Below, one piece after another: positions 54,601-64,000 of a stretch of DNA of 64,000 nucleotides. Location of the stretch: positions 5,668,124 to 5,732,123 of the forward strand of contig QXEO01000546.1 in assembly GCA_007115705.1 (NCBI GenBank). The letters run 5' to 3'. Made by a program: the position numbers and the translations under genes. The DNA comes from Dactylis glomerata. Its lineage: Eukaryota > Streptophyta > Magnoliopsida > Poales > Poaceae. Positions within the stretch are counted from its first letter, which is position 1. Every line of letters starts with the position of its first letter. Below the pieces are notes generated by a model. The model made no database searches, was not told where the DNA came from, and was given only the letters and a program-made list of their open reading frames with translations.

Positions 54601-56980
54601 TTTGAGAGAGGTAAGATTTGGGGAAGTTGCTGTCCTAAAACAGATTTCTGCGCTGCACCGTACAAATTCGTGAAAATTCTCAGAATATCTTTTTGATCTG
54701 CGATTTCTTGTGCATATTCCCCAGGTTATATCCAAACTTTCATTAGTTTTGCACTTTTCGATTTGAGCAATAGAAGGTCCTCGAAAAAATAGATCTTTGT
54801 CAGCTGTTCTGTTTTGACAGATTTCTGCCACTATTTGTATTTGCCTCTCGATCGCTTTTTTTTTAGTTCTTTTGATCACGGAACTTTTGAGGAAGTTGCT
54901 ACAGTAGTATATGCTTTATATGTGGTGTGTTTGAGTTGAAATCTGAACCAAAAGGGTTGATTTACTATCATGTTTATGATAACGTTGCTAATAGAATTGT
55001 GTGAAGTTTTGTATGAAGGAAGTTTTCAAGTGTAGGGAATGGAGAGTGATGAGATGAGATAAAGTAGCTCAAGCTTGGGGATGCCCATGTCACCCTAAGA
55101 AATATTCAAGAGGTACAAGCGTCAAAGCTTGGGGATGCCCCCGAGGCACCTCTTCTTTATCGGCAAAAATTAGGTCACCTTTCAAGACACTATATTTTTA
55201 TTGCTTCATCTTCTATGCGTTTTTCTTGGAGCGTCTTTACTTTTTCTTTCAGTTTTCTTTTGTTTTGTTTGCTGCAATAAATGGTTGGACCCCAACAAAT
55301 TTCTTTTCGAGGAGACATACTCCGGTTTTTCATTGCCAAGAACACTCTATTTTTCACTCTTATTGTTCAACAAGTGTTCTCTTTTTTTGGAACTGCGTTT
55401 AGCTTTCGTTTTTCGCCTTGATTTTTGTTCAGATCTTGTTATATCTTTGCATCAAGGTGTATTTAGACTACTGGTGTATGTTGGTTTTCATCAAAAGAGT
55501 TATTTCGAAAATGTTTGAATGGTGTTGTAAAAGAGAAAAAAATTTCATGCCAAAAGTGGTGCAAAAAGGGAGCTTGTTTAGACTGCGGCTTAGACTTTTG
55601 CATGTGTTGTTTGATATCATTTTGATAGTATGCTTAGTAGTTTTTTCTGTAGCATGACTTGTCTCAAATGACTGAGATTGCTTAATGAGCCTTTGAAAAA
55701 AATCATGCGTTGCTTTTATTATGTGGAAGCATTTTATTGTGGTTTTCTCCTTGATGCTTTATTTGGTTTGACTTGGCGCATGCTTAAAACATGTTTGACT
55801 CTAACAAGTCGCCATAAGCCTCTATGATCATTTGGTTTTTGACTTGTGATACCACTTTATGCTTCGGTTAATGATATTTTGTCGCTATGCATGATTATGG
55901 CCGTTATTGCTCTTTTAGTTGGTCGCTCCCAGTCTTTTGCTAGCCTTCATTTTGTACTGAGTATGAGCTCTACTCGTGCATCCAACTCCCAAAAACCAAG
56001 TTTTCCAATGTGTCCACTATAAATTCCTATGCATGGTATCTGCAAGCCATTCCAAGTAATTTTTCATGTGCTACCTTTCAAAAAACCTTCAAAATACTTC
56101 TCATTTTGTGACACTGTTTTCAGCTCATGGGGACGTAGTGGTCGGATTTGCTATCTTCCATATTGTTTTATTCCAAATAGAAAAAAAGGAAAAAAGAAAA
56201 GAAAAAAGGCACTCCTCCATGGTATGTGAAAGTTTGTGGGCACCCGATGGAATCGGTTAGCCATGGTTTGTGAATGGAAAAGTGGGGAGGAGTGCCAAGC
56301 TTTATAAAAGAGCACCAAAGTGCCAATCTCTCTCTCAAAAAATTGCTTTTTATGGAAGATAGTAAGAACCCCATTGTCAATCGTTGACAAAGACAACCAC
56401 CTCTCAAAACCCATTTTTTATCTCTCTGTTTTACAAATGAAAAGCTCTAGCACATGTTTAATCACTGCTTCCCTCTGCGAAGGGCCTTTCTTTTACTTTT
56501 ATGTTGAGTCTCCAGCTTCTACCTTTATGCACCGTCTAAGAGAGCATAGTTGTCATTCTGAGTTTAATGTGCATAGTCCCAAAGTTTATCATTGATTGAT
56601 TCATGATTATGGCTTTGCTTGTTCTTAAATTATTTGTATCTAGTCGCCCTCTTAAACTTGAAGGTGTCCTATGCATTTATGTTTTGCTATTCCATGAGGG
56701 ACAAGCTGAAAACCACTTTGATATGTTTTTCCATATGATTTGAAACACACACTTGACTTTCATTGCTTCATTATTCATGATCTTTTGTTTGTGTTTCTTT
56801 TCATGTTATAATATGGTTGCTAAGTTTTATTGTCGAGATTATGTCCCTTATGCCCATGTTTTAAGTACTTTGATCTCAGCGCTCAATGCTTTACCTAGTT
56901 GATCAAGATTATGAGGGTGCATGTCACCTCAAAAATTATTCTTTTGTTATCACTTACCTACTCGAGGACGAGCAGGAGTT
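54601..56980 (+). other. Element B non-coding 3' body
   Basis: Homologous to 10410-12971 of A in reverse. It holds the two AAGCTTGGGGATGC copies (55071-55084, 55125-55138) and an A/G-rich run near 56180-56208. Short frames here are unsupported. Confidence 0.7.
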
Positions 56981-56995
56981 AAGCATGGGGATGCT

Positions 56996-58629
56996 TGATA
57001 CATCTCAAACATATTTATAATTTTTGATGCTCCATGCTTGTTTATACACCATTTGCTTTCTGTTTTGTTACACTTCGTGGCGTTTTTATGCATTTTCCGG
57101 AACTAACCTATTAATGAGATGCCACAGTGTCAGTTCCCTGTTTTCTGCTGTTTTTGTGTTTCAGAAAAGCTACACAGGAAATATTCTCGGAATTGGACGA
57201 AACAAAAGTTGAACCTCCTATTTTTTCGGAAGCTTCGCGAAGTCCGAAGATGAGATGGAGGGGGGCCAGAGGTCGGCCACACCCTAGGGTGGCGCGGCCC
57301 AGGCCATGGCCGCGCCACCAGGGGGTGAGACCGCCTGGTCCACCTCCTTCCACCGCCCTTCCGCCTATATATTCCCCTCGACAGGAAAAACCTAAATCCC
57401 CAATCAATTTTCCTTGAAACATGCTGCAAGCCACCGCCATCGTTGACGCGAGATCGGGAGGGTCCAGAAGCTCTTCTCGGCACCCTGCCGGAGAGGAGAA
57501 TCACCGCCGGAGGCCTTCTCCACCACCATGGTCGCCTCCAGAGTGATGTGTGAGTAGTCTACCTTGGACTACGGGTCCATAGCAGTAGCTAGATGGTCGT
57601 CTTCTCCACCATGTGCTTCATGTTTAGATCTTGTGAGCTGCCTATCATGATCAAGATCATCTTTGTGTAATTCTACATGTTGTGTTTGTTGGGATCCAAT
57701 GAGTATTGGTACTATGTCAAGTTGATGTGCTGAATTATTATCTTTATGTTATCTCTATGTTGTTTATGATCTTGCATGATCGTCGTTGCTAGTAGATATC
57801 TTGGCCGAGTAGATGCTACTGACTCCAAGAGGGGGTATTTATGCTCGATAGTTGGGTTCATGCCTCTAGTAATATGGGGGAGTGACAGAAACTTCTAAGG
57901 TTGTAGATGTGTTGTTACCACTAGGGAAAAAACAACATTCTTGTGTCCAAGGATATTTGCATTGTTTACATTATGCACTTTGCTTAATGCAGTTATCCGT
58001 TGTTCGTAACTTAATACCCAATGGTTTATCGGACGACATCCGGAGGGTGGATTATTAGTCATAGATGCAGTTGGATTACGGTCTATGTATTTTGTCGTAA
58101 TGCCCAGAGTGAATCTCATAGTGATCCTTATGACATACGTGCGCTATCTTTATTCTATCAATTGTCTAACTGTAATTTGTTTACCTAGCATGTTGTTATT
58201 TATCTTATGGAGAGACACCACTAGTGAACTGTGGACCCCGGTCCAATTCCTTTACATTGCTATTACTGTTTTACTTTTACTCGCTCTATTTATATTCTTG
58301 CATACTATTACCTTTTACCACTTGATACACTCAGTTCTTTATTTACAGCAAACCGGTGAGATTGACAACTTCATCGTAAGTTGGGGCAAAGTTCTTGGTT
58401 GTGTTGTGTGCAGGTTCCACATTGCTGCTGGTGCAAAGCAAATCCCTGGACGAGGCGCCATATAAATTGTCCAGAGCTATCGCGAAGCTAGTGAGCGTCA
58501 ACCTTCTGAAGTTTGGCTTTCTCCTACTGGTTCGATAAACCTTAGTTTCACAACTGAGGGAAACTTGCTGCTGTGCTCATCATACCTTCCTCTTAGGGTT
58601 CCCAACTGGGTGCCTACTACACACCATCA
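56996..58629 (+). repeat. Element B 3' LTR
   Basis: It starts TGATACATCTCAAACAT after the purine tract and ends ACACCATCA before TSD TACAT. TATATA is at about 57364. Confidence 0.87.
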
Positions 58630-58634
58630 TACAT

Positions 58635-59608
58635 ATACTCATTTATGTGGACATGCTTAGTTTGTTCATATAAGGTGTATGTTATTTAATGGGCTTAGTA
58701 GTTCCCGCTCTCATATGATTAGTTCCAATTTACTAATAGTTTGTAGTATGTCATATAGATGTTTGCTTGCATTGTTATATTCATAAAACGGTATGACATT
58801 GTCGTATCCTCCTCTGAATGTTTCATTTGAATCGACTTGGCATATGCTCAAGCATGCATATGACTAAACAAAAGTTAACTAAGCCTTGAGGATTTATTTT
58901 GCCTCAGATCTCTTGTATCGTTTTGATGCCCCTATCGCAAGCATGATTATGACAGTTACTGCTCTCTCGATTGTCGCTTCCCAGTCTTCTGCTAGCCTTC
59001 ACCTGTACTGAGAGGGAATACTTCTCGTACATCCAACTCCTGAAAACCAAGTTATTCCAAAGAGTTCACTACAAATTCCTATGCATGGTATTTCAAACCA
59101 TTCCAAGTAAATTTTCATGTGCTACCTTTCGAAACCTTCAAATACTTCTCATTTTGTGACACTGTTTTTAGCTCATGGGGACGTAGTGGTCGGGTTTGCT
59201 ATCTTCCATATTGAATTAAGTACCCCATCGACTTGCATGCTTCATCTGCTCGTCATTAATTTTGCAAGAGAGCTAGTCAGACCATTGTAACCTCTAAAAA
59301 AAGAAAAGAAAAAAGGCACTCCTCCATGGTATGTGAAAGTTGGTGGTCACCCGAAGGATTCAGTTAGCCATGGTTTGTGAAAGGAAAAGTGGGGAGGAGT
59401 GCCAAATTTTATAAAAGAGCATGTATATGCCAATTTTTTTTCAAGAACTCAGAACCTCTCTCAACTTGTTTAGTATGGAAGATAGCAAGAACCCCATTGC
59501 CAGTCGTTGACAAAAACAACCACCTCTCAAAACAATTTTTATATCTGTTTTACAAATGAAATTGCTTCCCTCTGCAAAGGGCCTTTCTTTTATTTTATGT
59601 TGAGTCTT
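58635..59608 (+). other. Second part of element D (3' body)
   Basis: It continues D after B. It matches the bodies of B and C, for example the CTCATGGGGACGTAGTGGTC block near 59173. An 80-bp insertion relative to B lies at about 59213-59296. Ends at GTCTT, the presumed target site of C. Confidence 0.6.
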
Positions 59609-61292
59609 TGATACATCTCAAAAGTATCTATAATTTTTGATGCTCCATGCTTGTTCTTGCACCATTTGCTTAGTGTTTTGTTACACTTCGTGGCATTTTT
59701 ATGCATTTTCCGGGACTAACTTATTAACGAGATGCCACAGTGACAGTTCCCTGTTTTCTGCTGTTTTTGTGTTTCAGAAAAGTTACACAGGAAATATTCT
59801 CGGAATTGGACGAAACAAAAGCCAAACATCCAAAAATTCACCAAAGCTTCTAGAGAACCGAAGAGGAGACGGAGTGCGGCCACGAGGGGCCCACACAACA
59901 GGGCGGCGCGGCCCAGGGCTAGGCTGTGCCCCCTATGTGTGTGGCCGCCTCGGTCCACTTCTGACGATGCCCCTTCGGCTATAAAGACCCCCCAACGGGA
60001 AAAACCTAAAGACCCGATCACTTTTCCAGAAACATATCGCAATCCGCCGCCGTCGTCGACCCGAGATCGGGAGGGTCCAGAAGCTCTTCCTGGCACCCTG
60101 CCGGAGAGGGGAATCGCCACTGGAGGTCTTCTTCATCGCCATGCTTGCCTCTGGCGCAATGAGTGAGTAGTCTACCTTGGACTATGGGTCCATAGCAGTA
60201 GCTAGATGGTTGTCTTCTCCACCATGTGCTTCATATTTAGATCTCGTGAGCTGCCTTACATGATTGAGATCACCGTTATATAATTCTACATGTTGTGTTT
60301 GTTGGGATCCGTTGAATATTGGTGTTATGATTGAGTTGATGTGCTGAATATTATCTTATGTTATCTCTATGTTGTTTATGATCTTGCATGCTCTCCGTTG
60401 TTAGTAGCTATCTTGGCCGAGTAGATACTATTGACTCCAAGAGGGGGTATTTATGCTCGATAGTTGGGTTCATGCCTCTATTTAATCTGGGGGAGTGACA
60501 GAAACCTCTAAGGTTGTAGAAGTGCTGTTGCCACTAGGGAGAAAACAACATTTATATGCTCAAGGGCATATGCTTTGTTTACATTACACACTTTGCTTAA
60601 TGTAGTTATCTGTTGTTCGCAACTTAATACTTGTGGAGTTCTCGGATTGATTCGCCACAAGTGGATTATTAGTCATAGATGCAGTTGGATGGCGGTCTAT
60701 GTATCTTGTTGTAATGCCCAGAGTAAATCTCACAGTGATCCTCTCGACATATGCACGTTATCTTTATTCTATCAATTGCCCAACTGTAATTTGTTTACCC
60801 AGCATGTGTTATTTTATCTTATGGAGAGACACCACTAGTGAACTGTGGACCCCGGTCCTATTTCCATTATATTGCTATCACCTGTTTACTTTACTTGTAC
60901 TGTTTAACTTATTCGCATATTACTATTGCTTTCCACTCGATATGCTCATTCCTTTGTTTACAGCAAACCGGTGAGATTGACAACCTCATCGTAAGTTGGG
61001 AACAAAAGTATTTTGTTGTGTTGTGTGCAGGTTCCACGTTGCTACTAGTTGAAGACCCGCTAACAAGTTATCGTTAACGGCGCCCTTGTTGGAGTGTCAC
61101 TAAGCTAGCAAGCATCACATTTTGAAGTATTGGCTTTTTCCTACTGGACGATTAAACCTTGGTTTCATAACTGAGGGACAACTTGCTGCTGTACTCATCA
61201 AACCTTCTCTTGGGGTTTCCAACTGGCCGGTCATTTACTTCATCAACTACATGCCAACAAGTTCTCTGGCACCATTCATCACCGTGCCATCA
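59609..61292 (+). repeat. Element C 5' LTR
   Basis: A 1684-bp LTR starting TGATACATCTCAAAAG and ending CGTGCCATCA. The TATA box CTATAAAG is at 59979-59986. Near its 3' end it has CTCTGGCACCATTCATCACC, a diverged primer-site-like word inside the LTR. Confidence 0.75.
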
Positions 61293-61309
61293 AACACAAT
61301 CAAGTTTTC

Positions 61310-61327
61310 TGGCGCCGTTGCCGGGGA
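61310..61327 (+). other. Element C primer binding site (tRNA-Asp)
   Basis: TGGCGCCGTTGCCGGGGA, identical to the site of element A, 17 bp after the LTR end. Confidence 0.85.
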
Positions 61328-61476
61328 AAAAGAAGACTTCTGTGAGGGGAGTTTCGCACGCACATCCTTTACTTTGTTTTAAGTTTTGCTTTACTTTATT
61401 TTACTTGCATCGTTTTATCAAAAACACAAAAAATTAGTTTAATTTATAGTTGTTATTTCTTTACTTTTAGTTCATT

Positions 61477-62040
61477 ATGTTGTTCCCTAAGTACGTTTTG
61501 GAGGACCTCTCAGTAGGCAGTGGTTCTATTATTGGGAAAAGTAACATCGAGGAGTTCTTTAATCATATTAGTATGCATAAAGATGTTGAGGAAAAATCTT
61601 TGGCTGAGCTTGCCCCTAGTTATGAAGTTGCTTCTGCTTATTTAGTTCACATGTTAGAAGCTAGGTTTGCTAGCCTTAATCCTTTTATGTAACATATGTT
61701 TCTTAAGCTTCATGATATTGAAGACCCCAAAAAGAAAGCTTTTATCCTTAAAACTTTGCTAGGAAAGTTCTTAAGCATTTTAATAAGCTTGGCTCACATA
61801 TAAAGGTTGTTAGTACAAACAATGAGGGAACCGAAATACCAATACCTAGCAAACTCTTGGGATTGTATGAAGCTTTTGAAAATAATTTTGATTATATCTG
61901 TCCCAAAAATATTTTTAGTGATTTGAGTGAACCAAAGTGTGATCACAAAGGGTCTTCAAAAACTTATGTGGATGAAATATAATACCTTATTGAAAACACT
62001 TCTGCAGTTGATCTTAATGATTCACTTGATATTACTTGAT
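61477..62040 (+). pseudogene. Element C ORF remnant, unknown type
   Basis: ATG 61477 opens 71 codons (MLFPKYVLEDLSVGSGSI, then ELAPSYEVASAYLVHMLEAR) to a TAA at 61690-61692. The same frame continues to 61801, and another frame onward reads PIPSKLLGLYEAFENNFDYI. So one ORF of about 185 codons is broken by a stop and an indel. It does not match the ORF of A or B. It may be a divergent N-terminal gag region, but I see no diagnostic motif. Confidence 0.45.
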
Positions 62041-63832
62041 TCTTACTTTCTGCGCCTAGCTAAAAGGCGTTAAAGAAAAGCACTCTTGGGAGATAACCCA
62101 TTATTTTTACTTTCAGTTATTTTTCTTTTATTTGAGTCTTGTAAGTTATTACTACTGTAATAACCTCTCCTTATCCTTTTTATTTCGTTTTTGTGCCAAG
62201 AGAAGCCTCTAATTTGAGTGAGGTAAGATTTGGGGATGTTGCTGTCCTGAAACAGTTTCCGGTGCTGCACCGTAAAAATTCGTGAAAATTTTCAGAATAT
62301 CTTTTGGACCTGCGATTTCTTGTGCATATGACCCAGGTTATATCCAAACTTTCATTAGTTATACACTTTTTGATTTGAGCAAAAGAAAACCCTCTAAAAA
62401 TTCGACCTTTGTCAGCTGTTCTGTTTTGACAGATTTCTGCCAATATTTGTGTTTGCCGTTTTATCGCTTTCTTTTTGAGTTCTTTTGATCACGGAACTTT
62501 TTGGGAAGTTGCTACAATAGTATATGCTTTATATGTGGTGGTTTTGAGTTGAAACCTGAAGCAAAAAGGGTTGATTCATTGCTATGCTTACACTAATGTT
62601 GCTAATAGAATTGTGTTTAGTTTTGTATGAAGGAAGTTTTCAAGTGTAGGGATTGGAGAATGATGAGATGAGTTGAAGAATGGACAAAAGCTCAAGCTTG
62701 GGGATGCCCATGTCACCCCAAGAAATATCGTAGAAGTACAAGCGTCAAAGCTTGGGGATGCCCCCGAGGCACCCCTTCTTCATCGGCAAAAATCAGGTCA
62801 CCTTTCAACACACTATATTTTTATTGCTTCATGCATTATGCGTTATTCTTGGAGCATCAGTTGTTTTTAGTTTTCAGTTTTGTTTAGTTTTGTTTGCTGC
62901 AATAAATGGTTGGACCCCAACAAATTCCTTTTGGAGAAGTTGCCTTACTTTTCATTTGCCAAGAACACTCAGTTTTTCACTCTTATCGTTTCAACGAGTG
63001 TTCTCTTTTTCTAGAACTACGTTTAATTTTCATTTTTCGCCTTGATTTGTGTTCACGTCTTGTTATATCTTTTCATCAAGGTGTATTTTGACCTCTGGTC
63101 CATGTTGGTTTTCATCAAAAGAGTTGTTTCAAAAAGTTCGAATGGTGTTGGAAAAGAGAAAAAGCTTTATGCAAAAAAGTGGTACAAGAAGGAGCTTGTG
63201 TAGACTGCGGCCTAGGCTTTTGCATGTCATGCTTGATGTATTTTTGATAGTATGCTTAGTGGTTTTGCTGTAGCATGACTTGTCTCAAATGACTGAGATT
63301 GCTTAATGAGCCTTTGAAAAAATCACGTGTTGTTTTAATAATTTGGAAGCATTATTTTGGTTTTCTCCTTTGATGTTTTATTTGGGTTGACTTGGCGCAT
63401 GCTCACACATGTTAGACTCATACAAAGTCGCCATAAGGCTCCAGGATCATTTAGTTTCTTACTTTTGATGCCATCTTGTGCTTCTTTTAATGTCGGTTTG
63501 TCACTCTGCATGATTATGGCCGTTATTGCTCTCTTAGTTGGTCGCTCCCAGTCTTTTGCTAGCCCTCATTTTGTACTGAGTATGAGCTCTACTCGTGCAT
63601 CCAACTCCTAAAAACCAAGTTGTTCCAATGTGTCCACCATACATGCCTATTGGCAATTTGCTATTCCAAAGTACATTTGACTTGCTTTTATGTATCCTTT
63701 AAATTAAACTCTTTTTGGTGTTATGCGAAAATTGGTCAGTAAAGCTCTCACGAACCTGATGGCACACTTTACTTTTCTCGTTTTAAAATTTTGACATTGT
63801 GGCTCTCTTATGTTGAGTTGTTATGCTTGCAA
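62041..63832 (+). other. Element C non-coding 3' body
   Basis: It begins with the block TAAAGAAAAGCACTCTTGGG, also found after the coding part in A, B and F. The two AAGCTTGGGGATGC copies are at 62694-62707 and 62748-62761. Similarity to B fades after about 63640. Confidence 0.68.
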
Positions 63833-64000
63833 CACTAGTGGAAAAAAGCCTATTGGTGGCGTACCGTTTTGGCATATGCGTGGCGCATATGGGATGCGCC
63901 ACCAATGCCACGCCACTAATAACAAATTATTGGTGGCGCATCTCAATATGCGCCACGCATATGTTGAATATTAGTGGCGCATATAGCATATGCGCCATTA
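63833..64000 (+). mobile_element. CACTA transposon terminus, cut by the window end
   Basis: CACTAGTGGAAAAAAGCC at 63833 is a typical Triticeae CACTA terminal inverted repeat. Subterminal repeats follow with GGTGGCGCAT and its complement ATGCGCCACC, repeated several times with CATATGCG. The 3 bases before it (CAA, 63830-63832) should be the TSD. The transposase and other end lie outside the window. Confidence 0.8.

Larger units (their letters stand above)
51574..58629 (+). mobile_element. Element B: complete pol-less Athila-type LTR retrotransposon
   Basis: LTRs of 1633 and 1634 bp (51574-53206 and 56996-58629) are flanked by TSD TACAT at 51569-51573 and 58630-58634. A tRNA-Asp primer site and the purine tract AAGCATGGGGATGCT (56981-56995) fix the plus orientation. 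The interior of 3789 bp has one frameshifted ORF of unknown type and the same non-coding body as element A. No polymerase. LTRs differ at a few dozen places, so it is older than A. Confidence 0.88.
47941..59608 (+). mobile_element. Element D: 5'-truncated Athila-type element split by B
   Basis: The first part is 47941-51573, the second 58635-59608, separated by element B (TSD TACAT). It holds gag end and protease, no polymerase or integrase, and the Athila ORF. The second part is the non-coding 3' body, interrupted at 59608 by element C. Its 3' LTR is outside the window. The left end abuts F in opposite orientation. Confidence 0.7.
59609..64000 (+). mobile_element. Element C: Athila-type element, cut by the window end
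   Basis: 5' LTR 59609-61292, tRNA-Asp primer site 61310-61327, a degenerate ORF and the shared 3' body up to 63832, where a CACTA transposon starts. The 3' LTR lies outside the window. The left flank GTCTT (59604-59608) should recur after the 3' LTR. Confidence 0.78.

Noticed and set aside
63000..63611. ORFs at 63049-63273 and 63357-63611
   Set aside because: They lie in the conserved non-coding body of C, with matching frames broken in A and B.

Overview
The window looks like an intergenic, transposon-dense stretch of a large grass genome, most likely a Triticeae species (wheat, Aegilops, barley or rye group). The grounds are the nested LTR retrotransposons with long LTRs of 1.6-2.8 kb, Athila-type Gypsy elements primed by tRNA-Asp, a CACTA terminus beginning CACTAGTGGAAA, and codon-poor AT-rich sequence broken by small GC-rich exons. 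I read it by eye. Family names are tentative, but boundaries with target-site duplications (TSDs) were checked base by base.

Genes. Only three loci look like intact cellular genes, all on the + strand and all related: small cysteine-rich proteins at 7275-7535, 16922-17206 and 21834-22151. Each has a CX10C pair followed by a CX9C pair and resembles the plant GCK domain, a CHCH-like fold. They form one tandem family pushed apart by transposons. A fragment of a 3'-5' exonuclease gene lies at 23379-23522.

1-24252. At the left edge is a short-bodied, minus-strand LTR element (K), with a perfect 1695-bp duplication around a single N. Copia-like LTR debris and unrecognised sequence follow, then GCK gene 1. 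A complete pol-less Gypsy element (A, 8769-15491, TSD CACCT) sits in degenerate repeat sequence. GCK gene 2 has a 766-bp retroposed insert with a 16-bp TSD in its 3' UTR. Next come a putative Helitron (18155-21641), GCK gene 3 and a LINE remnant.

24253-42559. This is one 18.3-kb minus-strand Gypsy element (H, TSD ATATT, 2.77-kb LTRs, tRNA-Met primer site). It keeps a gag gene and a second, unrecognised ORF but no recognisable pol. The second ORF is split by a rearranged Copia element (J) that carries two LTRs and two partial interiors in tandem. The H LTRs contain a striking array of small inverted repeats whose arms appear to covary.

42560-64000. After the right flank of H comes a pile of Athila-type elements. 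A minus-strand element (F) has its LTR split by a solo LTR (G, TSD GTGGA). F abuts a plus-strand element (D) head to head, both lacking their 5' halves. D is split by a complete element (B, TSD TACAT) and then by element C, which runs out of the window and is itself hit by a CACTA transposon at 63833. A, B and C share LTRs, primer site and 3' body, yet each carries a different ORF after the primer site.

Insertion order from nesting: G after F; B and C after D; CACTA after C; J after H; A after its host repeat. No rRNA, tRNA gene, CRISPR or bacterial-type operon is present.
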